Assembly: GCA_039807745.1 (NCBI GenBank)
Contig: JBDHRV010000016.1
Span: 1 to 38,067, forward strand
Source of the DNA: JAEUMW01 sp039807745
GTDB taxonomy: Bacteria; Pseudomonadota; Gammaproteobacteria; Burkholderiales; JAEUMW01
Direction of reading: 5' to 3'
DNA length: 38,067 nt
The notes below the pieces were generated by a model, which searched no databases, was not told the DNA's origin, and worked only from the letters and a program-made list of their open reading frames with translations. The stretch's first letter is position 1. Every line of letters begins with the position of its first letter. Below, in pieces: positions 9,234-18,544 of this stretch. Both the position numbers and the translations under genes were made by a program.

Positions 9234-9551
9234 TCAGCCGCTCAGGCAGCCGCTCATGAATTTCTTGCGCTCGTCGCCTTTCAGGTTCTGCTTGCCGGCT
9301 TCCGCATTGCAGGCCTTCATCTTGTCCTGCTGAGTCGACGCGGCGGGCTTCGCATCGCTCTTGCCGCTCAGACAATTGCTCATGAACTGCTTGCGCTCGT
9401 CGCCCTTCAGCGCCTTCTCGCCGGCGGTCTTGTTGCAGTCGGCCATGCGCTGCTGTTGCGGGGTCTTGGCATCCTCGGCATGGACGGCGGCAGCGCCGAA
9501 GACCAGACCCGCGATTCCGAGCGCGACCGCCCAACTCTTCAGTTGCATCAT
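9234..9551 (-). CDS. secreted protein with two PsiF repeats
   Basis: PsiF-family periplasmic protein of 105 residues. Residues 1-25 form a signal peptide with cleavage expected after VHA. Residues 32-63 and 74-105 are two copies of the PsiF repeat (MADCN...LKGDERKQFMSNCLSG and MKACN...LKGDERKKFMSGCLSG), each with two cysteines that could form a disulfide. PsiF was named for phosphate-starvation induction in E. coli, but its function is unknown and no Pho box was recognised here. I chose the ATG pair at 9551/9548 because AAAGGAG lies directly upstream and the signal peptide starts there; the frame is open further upstream without sense. A sigma70-like promoter lies about 130 bases upstream. 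Confidence 0.88.
   Translation of the reverse strand: MMQLKSWAVALGIAGLVFGAAAVHAEDAKTPQQQRMADCNKTAGEKALKGDERKQFMSNCLSGKSDAKPAASTQQDKMKACNAEAGKQNLKGDERKKFMSGCLSG
9237..9458 (-). repeat. direct repeat encoding the two PsiF units
   Basis: Two 96-base segments (9363-9458 and 9237-9332) encode the two 32-residue PsiF units. They remain clearly similar at DNA level, especially around the codons for GDERKxFMS. This is an internal duplication within the gene, common in the family. Confidence 0.75.
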
Positions 9552-9683
9552 TCTGGCTCCTTTGGTGGTACGTGGGTGGAGGCTGCATTCTATGCACAGG
9601 TCATTGCAGAAGCAAACCGTCCCGAAAGCGCAGGCGAGGACCCGGAAGCGCGAACCGGTGTCGTCGTCAGGCGACAGCCGTAA

Positions 9684-9713
9684 ACTATAAAAAAGGTTAG
9701 ATATATCTCGCAA
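9684..9713 (-). promoter_or_regulatory. sigma70-like promoter for the PsiF-repeat gene
   Basis: Minus-strand TTGCGA (-35, 9708-9713), an 18-base spacer and TATAGT (-10, 9684-9689). The start of transcription would be near 9677, giving a leader of about 126 bases. The -35 matches 4 of 6 and the -10 matches 5 of 6 consensus bases. Confidence 0.5.
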
Positions 9714-9963
9714 TACATTGATAAAAAGTTAAAAACATAAAGTGGTGTGGTGGTTGCTAAGCAATGCTCCCATCAGGCATTCGAAACACGCCGTTATTAT
9801 TAGATTCTTTGGGATTTTGTTGCTTTTGTAGAGCGCCTCGCACTAAGCTATGCAACCATACCGAGCATCAGCGGTGCGAGTTCATGCAGTCATCGGTCAA
9901 GGGCCGGCGCGGGGCGTCGGTCGGTGCATTCGCAACGGTTTTCGGACGCTCTCGATCGTCCAG
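9714..9963. other. AT-rich intergenic island with secondary structure, no convincing gene
   Basis: From about 9680 to 9830 the sequence is markedly AT-rich compared with the rest of the window (runs such as GATAAAAAGTTAAAAAC and TTATTATTAG). It contains a small hairpin TTGC-TAA-GCAA (9754-9764) and a larger dyad CTCGCAC (9837-9843)/GTGCGAG (9874-9880) that encloses TATG-CAAC-CATA. Short open frames across it lack a ribosome site and plausible protein character. A strong terminator follows at 9964. It may hold a regulatory RNA or a silenced, horizontally acquired remnant. Confidence 0.4.
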
Positions 9964-9998
9964 AGCCCGCCCCGCTTCCCCGGTGGGCTTTATTTTTT
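9830..9998 (+). ncRNA. candidate small RNA ending at an orphan terminator
   Basis: A structured segment (dyad at 9837-9880, further hairpin GGACG/CGTCC at 9944-9961) ends in a Rho-independent terminator with a long T-run, but no protein gene precedes it on the plus strand. This is the usual layout of a bacterial sRNA. The 5' end is a guess because no convincing promoter was found. No known RNA family was recognised. Confidence 0.25.
9964..9998 (+). terminator. Rho-independent terminator
   Basis: AGCCCGCC pairs with GGTGGGCT (one G-U pair) around a 10-base loop and is followed by TTATTTTTT. It is the clearest plus-strand intrinsic terminator in the window. It lies 95 bases before the start of the 142-aa gene and well after any plus-strand gene, so its transcript is unidentified. 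Confidence 0.7.
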
Positions 9999-10092
9999 GG
10001 CAGGGAAGGCGTGGCAGTGGGTTCCCGATCGCCGGGGTCTGCTGCCGGGCCGAGCCCTGATTTTCAACACGCCGACTTAGGAAATCTTCAAT

Positions 10093-10521
10093 ATGAGGTA
10101 CGGCGATCTATACAAGCAGGCACTCGAAAAAGCGCGTCTGGTGGCCCTGGAGAAGAACGGGCCGCACGAGCGCAGAAGAACCAGTGGCAACCTCGAGGCG
10201 CTCGACCGCCTCAAGACCATGATCGATGAGTTGCGCGGCGCCGGTGCGCCGGTCCTCGTCAAGGACATCGTCGAGGGCGAAATCGACGAGCAGTCCCTGG
10301 TGCTGGTGATCGGCGACCACACGGTGTCCGTTGCCATCGAGAACATGGCGATCAACGTTTACTGGCGTGGCACCGACAAGACGCCGATGGTCTACCACAG
10401 CCTGTCGCAGTCGCGCCTGAACGCACTCGCGAAAGCGATCGTGCATCGGGCGGTGCCGTCAGCGCTGTCCAAGGAAGAAAAGCGCTCGACGCCGCCGGCG
10501 CGAGTGATCCGACTGCCCTGA
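10093..10521 (+). CDS. hypothetical protein, 142 aa
   Basis: I do not recognise this protein. It has 142 residues, no signal peptide and no membrane segment. It is rich in charged residues, with an N-terminal helical part (LYKQALEKARLVALEKNG, LEALDRLKTMIDELRGAG). A central beta-like stretch follows (SLVLVIGDHTVSVAIENMAINVYWRG), and the C-terminus is basic. The ATG at 10093 has an AGGAAA ribosome site 8 bases upstream. Codon use is GC-rich like its neighbours, unlike the AT-rich DNA before it. It stands alone between the orphan terminator and gshA. It could be a small cytoplasmic regulator; no function is claimed. Confidence 0.7.
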   Translation: MRYGDLYKQALEKARLVALEKNGPHERRRTSGNLEALDRLKTMIDELRGAGAPVLVKDIVEGEIDEQSLVLVIGDHTVSVAIENMAINVYWRGTDKTPMVYHSLSQSRLNALAKAIVHRAVPSALSKEEKRSTPPARVIRLP

Positions 10522-10846
10522 TCCGGCGGTCGTCACCGGCCGCATGCGCTCGGGTGATGACGGGTCGGGTTCTACCCACCTCTATGTGAACTGAGTCGGT
10601 CACCGGGGATCGAATGCCCCAGGGCTGACCGCTGGCAACCGCGACTGGGCCGCCGTCGCCATGGCAGCGGCGAGTGCTCCAGGTGCTACACTCGCGCGCA
10701 ACTCCGAGGTTCCCTCGTCAGGACCGGCTCGTCCGCCCTGGTCGATGTTCAGCATCCGCATTTGAGGCACGCACAGCCATGGTGACACCCTGCTCGGCAG
10801 CCGAGCCGACAAGCCGCGCCCCGCAGCCCCTCGCGAGTCGACGCAC
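10522..10846. other. intergenic region upstream of gshA
   Basis: It contains a stem CGGTCA (10597-10602)/TGACCG (10626-10631) with an inner GGGG/CCCC pairing and no T-run. It also holds a possible extended -10 for gshA at 10684. No protein gene is supported. The inner GGGGATCGAATGCCCC resembles a tRNA T-arm, but no cloverleaf surrounds it. Confidence 0.4.
10684..10692 (+). promoter_or_regulatory. possible extended -10 promoter for gshA
   Basis: TGC-TACACT is an extended -10 with 4 of 6 hexamer matches. No good -35 is seen. It is about 155 bases before the gshA ATG. Weak prediction. Confidence 0.28.
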
Positions 10847-12397
10847 ATGATGGGCGCGACGCTGCGGGAACGGCTCGCTGCGCTGTCGCCAGCGGTGCTG
10901 ACCGGTTTGCGGCGGGGCATCGAGAAGGAGAGCCTGCGCACACGGCCGGACGGTGCGCTCGCCACGACCCCGCACCCGCCCGCGCTCGGTTCGGCTCTTA
11001 CCCATCCGCACATCACCACCGATTTCTCCGAAGCGCAGTTGGAGCTCGTCACCGGTGTGCACACGAGCGCCGAGGCTTGTCTCGCCGAGCTCGAGCAGAT
11101 CCACGCGTTCGTCTATCGCCATATCGGGGATGAGCTGCTCTGGGGCACGAGCATGCCGTGCTACCTGCCGGACGAGCCCGGCATCCCGATCGCGCGTTTC
11201 GGCGGGTCCAACGTCGGCCGCGCCAAGACCGTGTACCGCACCGGTCTGTCCTATCGGTACGGCCGGCGCATGCAGACGATCTCGGGCATCCACTACAATT
11301 TCTCGCTGCCGCAGTCCGTGTGGCCGCTGCCGGGGCTCGACAACGCGAACGCCGGCTATTTCGCACTCATCCGAAATTTTCGTCGACATGGCTGGATGCT
11401 GCTTTATCTGTTCGGCGCATCGCCTGCGGTGTGTGCGAGCTTCGTCTCGGGCCGCGTCCACGAGCTCGCCGAGCTCGCGCCCGGAACCCTCTATCTGGCC
11501 GGTGCCACGTCATTTCGCATGGGACGCCTGGGCTACCTGAGCGAAGCCCAGGATTCGCTGTCCGTAAGCTATAACGATCTCGCGAGCTACGGCGCCTCGC
11601 TGCAAGACGCCCTGACCATGCCCTATCCGCCCTACGAGGCGATCGGCATCCGTGACGGCGACACCTATCGCCAGCTTGCCGTGAGCCTGCTCCAGATCGA
11701 AAACGAGTTCTACAGCACGATCCGGCCGAAGCGTGTGATCCGGCCGGGTGAACGCCCGCTGCATGCGCTGCGCGAGCGGGGGGTCGAGTACGTGGAAGTG
11801 CGTGCGATGGACCTCGACCCCTTTTCGCCGATCGGCATCACCGCCGACACCATCCGCTTCCTGGATGTTTTCCTGCTGCACTGCCTGCTGACCGAGAGCC
11901 CGCTCGACAGCCCGCGGGAGATCGAAGCGAACGGGCGCAACATGCAGCAGGTGGCGGCGCGTGGACGCGATCTCGGGCTGCGCCTGGAGCGAAACGGAGA
12001 GCAGGTCGAGCTGCGCGCGTGGGCCGACCGCGTGCTCGCCGAGTGCCAGCCGATCGCGGCCGCGCTCGATGCCGCGTGCGGCGGCAGCGCGCACCGCGCC
12101 GCGCTTGCCGAGGCGCTCCGCGCGGTCGACGATCCGGGCGTGCTGCCTTCCGCGCGGGTCGTGCGCGAGATGCAGGAGCGCTACCACGGCTCTCACGGAC
12201 GATTCGCCATCGCCCGCTCCCGCCAGCACCGGGAGTCGCTCGCAAGCGCGCCGCTGCCGGCGGAAGTGGAAGCGCGCTTCGAACGGCTGTCGCGGGAGTC
12301 GATCGAGGCGCAGCGCAGGCTCGAAGCCACCGACGATCTGCCGTTCGAGGAGTACCGGAAGCGCTATCTCTCGGCCGAGCGCCTCGGTGTCGGATGA
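10847..12397 (+). CDS. gshA: glutamate-cysteine ligase (E. coli type)
   Basis: Catalyses the first, ATP-dependent step of glutathione synthesis, joining glutamate and cysteine in the cytoplasm. It is recognised by RRGIEKESLRTRPDGALA, ALGSALTHPHITTDFSEAQLE, the substrate region TSMPCYLPDEPGIPIARFG, and QTISGIHYNFSLP. The 516 residues match the E. coli GshA class. Conserved acidic residues of the metal/ATP site are in GIEKES and TDFSEAQLE. Two ATGs stand at 10847 and 10850; no strong ribosome site decides between them. The queA gene follows 72 bases later on the same strand. Confidence 0.95.
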   Translation: MMGATLRERLAALSPAVLTGLRRGIEKESLRTRPDGALATTPHPPALGSALTHPHITTDFSEAQLELVTGVHTSAEACLAELEQIHAFVYRHIGDELLWGTSMPCYLPDEPGIPIARFGGSNVGRAKTVYRTGLSYRYGRRMQTISGIHYNFSLPQSVWPLPGLDNANAGYFALIRNFRRHGWMLLYLFGASPAVCASFVSGRVHELAELAPGTLYLAGATSFRMGRLGYLSEAQDSLSVSYNDLASYGASLQDALTMPYPPYEAIGIRDGDTYRQLAVSLLQIENEFYSTIRPKRVIRPGERPLHALRERGVEYVEVRAMDLDPFSPIGITADTIRFLDVFLLHCLLTESPLDSPREIEANGRNMQQVAARGRDLGLRLERNGEQVELRAWADRVLAECQPIAAALDAACGGSAHRAALAEALRAVDDPGVLPSARVVREMQERYHGSHGRFAIARSRQHRESLASAPLPAEVEARFERLSRESIEAQRRLEATDDLPFEEYRKRYLSAERLGVG

Positions 12398-12469
12398 CCC
12401 GGTGCCCGGTCACGAAGGGCGACCGCCCCAGTCGGGCAGCGCGCGTCCCGCGACTCATGGTTCCGCCGC

Positions 12470-13500
<1,031 letters not shown>

Positions 13501-13504
<4 letters not shown>

Positions 13505-14610
13505 CCGTGCCCTTTCACGTGCTCGCGCAGGACGGTCGCGCGCGCCGTGCGCGCCTCACGCTGCCGCACGGCGTGGTCGATACGCCTGCGTTCATGCCGG
13601 TGGGCACGTACGGCAGCGTGAAGGCCTTGAGTCCGCACGAGCTCGCAGCTGTCGGCTCCCGGATCGTGCTCGGCAACACATTCCACCTCTGGCTGCGACC
13701 CGGGCTCGAGGTGATCGAAGCTCACGGCGGCCTGCACCGCTTCATGGGTTGGGACGGTCCGCTGCTCACCGATTCGGGCGGCTTTCAGGTGTACAGTCTG
13801 GGCGAACTGCGCACGATCACGGAAGAGGGCGTGCGCTTCGCGTCGCCCGTGAATGGCGACCGCCTCCTGCTCACGCCGGAGACGTCGATGCAGATCCAGC
13901 GCGTGCTCGACGCCGACGTGGCGATGGTCTTCGACGAGTGCACGCCGTATCCTGCCGACGAGAAGCAGACGCGCGACTCGATGGCGCTCAGCCTGCGCTG
14001 GGCGCAGCGCAGCAAGGGTGCACATGCCGGCAACACGAACGCACTCTTCGGCATCGTGCAGGGCGGGATGTTCGAACACTTGCGCGAGGCGTCGCTCGCC
14101 GGGCTCACGGCGATCGGGTTCGACGGCTATGCCATCGGCGGGCTCTCGGTGGGCGAGCCCAAGGCGGAGATGCGGCGCATGCTGCGTCACACGGCAGCGC
14201 TGCTGCCCGCGGACCGCCCGCGCTACCTGATGGGTGTGGGCACACCCGAGGATCTGATCGACGCCGTGCAGGCGGGCATGGACATGTTCGACTGCGTGAT
14301 GCCGACGCGCAACGCGCGCAACGGTTGGCTTTTCACCCGGCATGGCGTGATGCGGCTAAAGAACAGCCGTTACCGCGCGGATACCGCGCCGGTGGATGAG
14401 GCGTGCGCCTGTTACACGTGCCGTCACTTTACCCGCGCCTACCTGCATCACCTGCATCGAGTCGGCGAAATCCTCGGCGCGCGGCTCAACACCCTCCACA
14501 ATCTGCACTACTACCACGAGCTCATGGCCGGTTTGCGCGAAGCGATCGCGTGCCGGCGGCTCGACGCGCACGCGGCCACCGTAAAGCAGGCCCTGGCGTC
14601 CACGTGCTAG
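13501..14610 (+). CDS. tgt: queuine/preQ1 tRNA-ribosyltransferase Tgt
   Basis: Exchanges guanine-34 of GUN-anticodon tRNAs for preQ1. Of the active-site residues, the base-binding/general acid D91 lies in LTDSGGFQVYSL and the nucleophile D264 in DMFDCVMPTRNARNG. GIVQGGM is also present. The zinc site is complete: C302, C304, C307 and H333 (CACYTC ... TLH), with the same spacing as the Zymomonas enzyme. The length is 369 residues. ATG 13501 overlaps the queA stop; the frame is open far upstream but only as a shadow of queA. Confidence 0.97.
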
Positions 14611-14613
14611 AAT
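14605..14613 (+). promoter_or_regulatory. extended -10 promoter for yajC-secDF
   Basis: TGC-TAGAAT overlaps the tgt stop codon (TAG 14608-14610) and lies 52 bases before the yajC ATG. The hexamer matches 5 of 6 consensus bases and carries the TGn extension; no good -35 is seen. The identical nine bases precede fdxA in this window. Confidence 0.45.
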
Positions 14614-14664
14614 TACAAGTTTTTCGGGTCGGGATCGCCATCGCCCAGTCCCCTGTTTCGGAGA

Positions 14665-15000
14665 ATGCTTTCCATGTTCATATCGCAGGCTTTCGCCCAG
14701 GCTGCCCCCGCGGGGGCGCCCGGCATGGATTGGATCAGCCTCTTTCCGCTGATCCTGATGTTCGTCATCCTGTACTTCCTCATCATCCGCCCGCAGACCA
14801 AGCGCGCGAAAGACCAGAAGGCGATGCTCGAAGCGCTGCAGAAGGGCGACGAAGTGGTGACCGCCGGTGGCGCCGTCGGTCGCGTGACCAAGGTGGGGGA
14901 TGCCTACATCACCCTCGAGGTTGCCCCCAACGTCGAGATCCACGTCCAGAAGCCGGCGGTGACGACGCTCCTGCCCAAGGGAACGCTCAAGTCCCTCTGA
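14665..15000 (+). CDS. yajC: Sec translocon accessory subunit YajC
   Basis: Small inner-membrane partner of the SecDF complex, which assists SecYEG-dependent export. The 111 residues show a short Ala-rich N-terminus, one membrane helix (about residues 24-46, WISLFPLILMFVILYFLIIRP), then the diagnostic RPQTKRAKDQKAMLEALQKGDEV and a cytoplasmic beta domain (TAGGAVGRVTKV). secD starts 16 bases after its stop. Confidence 0.96.
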   Translation: MLSMFISQAFAQAAPAGAPGMDWISLFPLILMFVILYFLIIRPQTKRAKDQKAMLEALQKGDEVVTAGGAVGRVTKVGDAYITLEVAPNVEIHVQKPAVTTLLPKGTLKSL

Positions 15001-15016
15001 TCGGAAAGGTCCGGGC

Positions 15017-16906
15017 ATGAACCGCTACCCGCTGTGGAAGAACGCGGTCGTTGCGATCGCGATCTTGATCGGCGTCGTCTACACGCTGCCCAACTTTTTC
15101 GGCGAGGCGCCGGCGGTGCAGATATCGCCGTTGAAGGCGACGCTCAAGTCGGACGCGGCGTTGCTCGCGCGCGTGCAGGACACGCTGAAGAACGGCGGCA
15201 TCGAGAGCGAAGGCATCTTCCTGGACAACGTCGGGGTGAAGGCGCGCTTCAAGGACACCGACATCCAGATCAAGGCGAAGGATCTCCTGAACCGGGCGCT
15301 CAATCCGGACGAGAAAGATCCCTCCTACATCGTCGCCCTCAATCTGCTCTCGGACACGCCTGGCTGGCTCACGGCGCTGCACGCGTTGCCGATGTACCTG
15401 GGTCTGGATCTGCGCGGCGGCGTGCATTTCCTGCTCGAGGTCGACATGAAGGCCGCGATCACGAAGCGCCTCGACGGGGTGGCGACCGAGCTTCGCACCC
15501 AGATGCGCGATCGCAACATCCGCCACGGCGGCATCGCCCGGGAAGGCAACTCCGTCGTCGTGCGCTTCCGGGACCAGGACGGACTCGACAAGGGCGAGCG
15601 TCTCATCAAGGATACGCAGGCCGACTTCGAGCTCGCCACGACCGTGGAGGGGGGTGAATCCAAGATCCGCATGACGCTCAAGCCGGAGGCGCTGCGCCGG
15701 ACCCAGGAATCCGCGGTCAAGCAGAACATCACTACGCTGCACAACCGCATCAACGAGCTGGGCGTGGCCGAGCCGGTGATTCAGCAGCAGGGCGCGGAAC
15801 GGATCGTCGTGCAGCTTCCCGGCGTGCAGGACACCGCGAAGGCGAAGGACATCCTCGGACGCACCGCGTCGCTCGAGGTGCGCATGGTGGACGACAGCGC
15901 CGACCTGAACGCGGCGCTCGCCGGCAACGTGCCCTTCGGCACCGAGCTCTACACCGAGCGCGGCGGCTCGCCGCTGCTGGTCAAGAAGCAGGTGGTGCTG
16001 ACCGGCGACCGCCTCACCGATGCGCAAGCCGGATTCGACGGCCAGACCGGCGAGCCGGCGGTGCACCTGACCTTGGACGGTGCCGGGGCGCGCATCTTCC
16101 AGCAGGTGACGCGCGAGAACGTCGGCAAGCGGATGGCGATCCTGCTGATCGAGAAAGGCAAGGGCGAAGTCGTGACAGCACCGGTGATCCGGCAGGAAAT
16201 CGGCGGCGGGCGGGTGCAGATCAGCGGCCGCATGACCACCACCGAGGCGAACGACGTGGCGCTGCTGCTGCGCGCGGGATCGCTGGCGGCGCCGATGGAG
16301 ATCATCGAAGAGCGCACCATCGGCCCGAGCCTGGGCGCCGACAACATCCGCAAGGGATTCCACTCGACGCTGTACGGCTTCCTCGCGATCGCCGTGTTCA
16401 TGTGCCTTTACTACTCCGTGTTCGGCGTCGTATCGGTCATCGCCCTGGCGGTGAACGTGCTGTTGCTGGTGGCCTTGCTGTCGATGCTGCAGGCGACCCT
16501 GACGCTGCCCGGCATCGCGGCGATCGCGCTTGCGCTGGGCATGGCGATCGACGCCAACGTGCTCATCAACGAGCGCATCCGGGAAGAGATACGCAACGGC
16601 GCAACCCCCCAGACCGCGATCAGCATCGGCTACGAACGTGCTTTCGGCACCATTCTCGACTCGAACGTGACCTCGCTCATCGCCGGGGTCGCGCTGCTCA
16701 TCTTCGGCTCGGGCCCTGTGCGCGGCTTCGCGGTGGTGCACTGCCTCGGCATCGTCACCTCGATGTTCAGCTCGGTGATGGTGTCGCGCGCGCTGGTGAA
16801 CCTGATCTACGGCGGGCGGAAAGTGAAGAAGCTCGCCATCGGCGACACCGACTGGCACAAGCGCACGCGCCCGCCGACGACCCCGGCGCCGTCTGCCGCT
16901 CCCTAA
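15017..16906 (+). CDS. secD: protein translocase subunit SecD
   Basis: Inner-membrane subunit that uses the proton gradient to pull preproteins out of the SecYEG channel. The 629 residues comprise an N-terminal membrane helix (about 8-27) and a large periplasmic region that includes GLDLRGGVHFLLEVDM. A cluster of five membrane helices follows from about residue 450, with conserved ALALGMAIDANVLINERIREEIRNG and FGTILDSNVTSLIAGV. The C-terminal tail is rich in Thr/Pro. The length and order yajC-secD-secF are typical. Confidence 0.97.
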   Translation: MNRYPLWKNAVVAIAILIGVVYTLPNFFGEAPAVQISPLKATLKSDAALLARVQDTLKNGGIESEGIFLDNVGVKARFKDTDIQIKAKDLLNRALNPDEKDPSYIVALNLLSDTPGWLTALHALPMYLGLDLRGGVHFLLEVDMKAAITKRLDGVATELRTQMRDRNIRHGGIAREGNSVVVRFRDQDGLDKGERLIKDTQADFELATTVEGGESKIRMTLKPEALRRTQESAVKQNITTLHNRINELGVAEPVIQQQGAERIVVQLPGVQDTAKAKDILGRTASLEVRMVDDSADLNAALAGNVPFGTELYTERGGSPLLVKKQVVLTGDRLTDAQAGFDGQTGEPAVHLTLDGAGARIFQQVTRENVGKRMAILLIEKGKGEVVTAPVIRQEIGGGRVQISGRMTTTEANDVALLLRAGSLAAPMEIIEERTIGPSLGADNIRKGFHSTLYGFLAIAVFMCLYYSVFGVVSVIALAVNVLLLVALLSMLQATLTLPGIAAIALALGMAIDANVLINERIREEIRNGATPQTAISIGYERAFGTILDSNVTSLIAGVALLIFGSGPVRGFAVVHCLGIVTSMFSSVMVSRALVNLIYGGRKVKKLAIGDTDWHKRTRPPTTPAPSAAP

Positions 16907-16927
16907 ACCGACAGGACCTGCACGACC

Positions 16928-17866
16928 ATGGAGTTCTTCCGCATCCGGCGCGACATCCCGTTCATGCGCCATGCGCTCGTGTTCAACGTCATCTCGTTGA
17001 TCACCTTTCTGCTCGCGGTGGCGTCGCTCGCCACCAAGGGGCTGCACTTCAGCGTCGAGTTCACTGGCGGCACGGTGATGGAAGTGAGCTATCCGCAGGC
17101 GGCGGAGCTCGAGAAGATCCGCGGCACCCTCGACCGACTTGGCTTTCCCGATGCGTCGGTGCAGAACTTCGGCACCTCGCACGACGTGCTGCTGCGGCTG
17201 CCGCTCAAGCCGGGCGTGTCGAGCGCGCAGCTGTCCGAGAACGTGATGGCGGCGCTGCGACAGGAAGCCGCGGAAGTCGAGCTGCGGCGGGTCGAGTTCG
17301 TCGGCCCGCAAGTCGGCAAGGAGCTCGCGACCGATGGCGCGCTCGCCCTGTTGTTCGTCTGCGTGGGCATCATGGCGTGGCTCGCGATGCGCTTCGAGTG
17401 GCGCTTCGCCGTGTCCGGCATCATCGCCAACCTGCACGACGTGGTCATCATCCTTGGCTTCTTCTCGTTTTTCCAGTGGGAGTTCTCACTGCCCGTGCTG
17501 GCGGCGGTGCTGGCGGTACTCGGTTACTCCGTGAACGAATCGGTGGTCGTGTTCGACCGCATCCGCGAGAATTTCCGCAAGATGCGCAAGGCCACGGTGC
17601 CGCAGATCATCGACAACGCCATCACCAGCACGATGTCGCGCACGATCATCACCCATGGCTCGACGGAGCTCATGGTGGTGTCGATGCTGCTCTTCGGCGG
17701 CCCTGCGCTGCACTACTTCGCGCTCGCGCTCTTCATCGGCATCCTCTTCGGCGTGTACTCGTCGGTGCTGGTGGCTTCTCCGCTCGTGATGTGGCTCGGT
17801 GTGTCCCGGTCGAATCTGGTCAAGCCGGAGAAGAAGGCCGACACTACCGGCGGCGCGACCGTCTAG
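16928..17866 (+). CDS. secF: protein translocase subunit SecF
   Basis: Partner of SecD in the proton-driven export motor. The 312 residues comprise an N-terminal membrane helix, a periplasmic domain with the family signature SVEFTGGTVMEVSYP, and a helix bundle with GYSVNESVVVFDRIRENFRKM and NAITSTMSRTIITHGSTEL. It starts 21 bases after secD and ends 9 bases before a DedA-family gene that appears to be in the same operon. Confidence 0.97.
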   Translation: MEFFRIRRDIPFMRHALVFNVISLITFLLAVASLATKGLHFSVEFTGGTVMEVSYPQAAELEKIRGTLDRLGFPDASVQNFGTSHDVLLRLPLKPGVSSAQLSENVMAALRQEAAEVELRRVEFVGPQVGKELATDGALALLFVCVGIMAWLAMRFEWRFAVSGIIANLHDVVIILGFFSFFQWEFSLPVLAAVLAVLGYSVNESVVVFDRIRENFRKMRKATVPQIIDNAITSTMSRTIITHGSTELMVVSMLLFGGPALHYFALALFIGILFGVYSSVLVASPLVMWLGVSRSNLVKPEKKADTTGGATV

Positions 17867-17875
17867 CCGCCGGCC

Positions 17876-18517
17876 GTGGAATTGCTCGCGACGCTCTGGG
17901 ACCTCGTCGTCCACCTCGACCGGCACCTGCTCGAGCTCACCCAGGCCTACGGGACGTGGGTGTACGCGATCCTGTTCGTGGTGATCTTCTCCGAGACGGG
18001 TTTCGTGGTGACGCCGTTCCTGCCGGGCGACTCGCTGCTGTTCGTGCTGGGGGCGCTGGCGGCAGGCGGAGCGCTCGACATCTGGACCCTGAACGTGCTG
18101 CTCGTCGTCGCGGCGATCGCGGGCAACCAGGTCAACTTCGCGATCGGGCGCTATCTCGGGCCGCGCATCTTCAAGTCGGGCGGGGCGCGGTTCTTGAAGC
18201 CGGAGTACCTGGAGCGCACCCATCGCTTCTTCGAGCGCCACGGCGGCAAGACCATCATCATCACCCGCTTCGTGCCGATCGTGCGCACCTACGCGCCGTT
18301 CGTGGCGGGCCTGGGTGCGATGGAGCCGGGCCGCTTCACTGCCTACAACATCGCCGGCGGCCTGCTGTGGATCGTCTCGCTCACCCTTGCCGGCTACTTC
18401 TTCGGCAACATCCCGATCGTGAAGAACAACCTCACGCTCGTGATCTTCGGCATCATCTTTCTGTCGATCCTGCCGGGGATCATCGAGTATCTGCGCCACG
18501 CCCGATTGCGCGCGTAA
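17876..18517 (+). CDS. DedA-family membrane protein
   Basis: The DedA/VTT family contains inner-membrane proteins, several of which are implicated in flipping undecaprenyl phosphate or other phospholipids. The 213 residues hold the family core: the glutamate motif FSETGFVVTPFLPGDSLLFVLG, a re-entrant loop, and RFVPIVRTYAPFVAGLG with the essential arginines. About four to five hydrophobic segments are visible. The start is GTG 17876, only 9 bases after the secF stop, which suggests translational coupling to the sec operon. The exact substrate cannot be told from the sequence. Confidence 0.9.
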   Translation: MELLATLWDLVVHLDRHLLELTQAYGTWVYAILFVVIFSETGFVVTPFLPGDSLLFVLGALAAGGALDIWTLNVLLVVAAIAGNQVNFAIGRYLGPRIFKSGGARFLKPEYLERTHRFFERHGGKTIIITRFVPIVRTYAPFVAGLGAMEPGRFTAYNIAGGLLWIVSLTLAGYFFGNIPIVKNNLTLVIFGIIFLSILPGIIEYLRHARLRA

Positions 18518-18544
18518 CCCGGCGCCAGGGCCAGAAAAAGCCCG

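Noticed and set aside
9764..10229. Three overlapping plus-strand open frames of 76-101 codons in the AT-rich island
   Set aside because: No ribosome sites, no protein-like composition, and two of them cross the terminator and run into the 142-aa gene in another frame.
10597..10631. tRNA-like T-arm (GGGG-ATCGAAT-GCCCC) upstream of gshA
   Set aside because: No D-arm, anticodon arm or acceptor stem can be folded around it and no CCA end is present. It could be the trace of an integration site, but there is no integrase or direct repeat to support that.
14987..17437. An 816-codon minus-strand open frame
   Set aside because: Antisense shadow of secD and secF.
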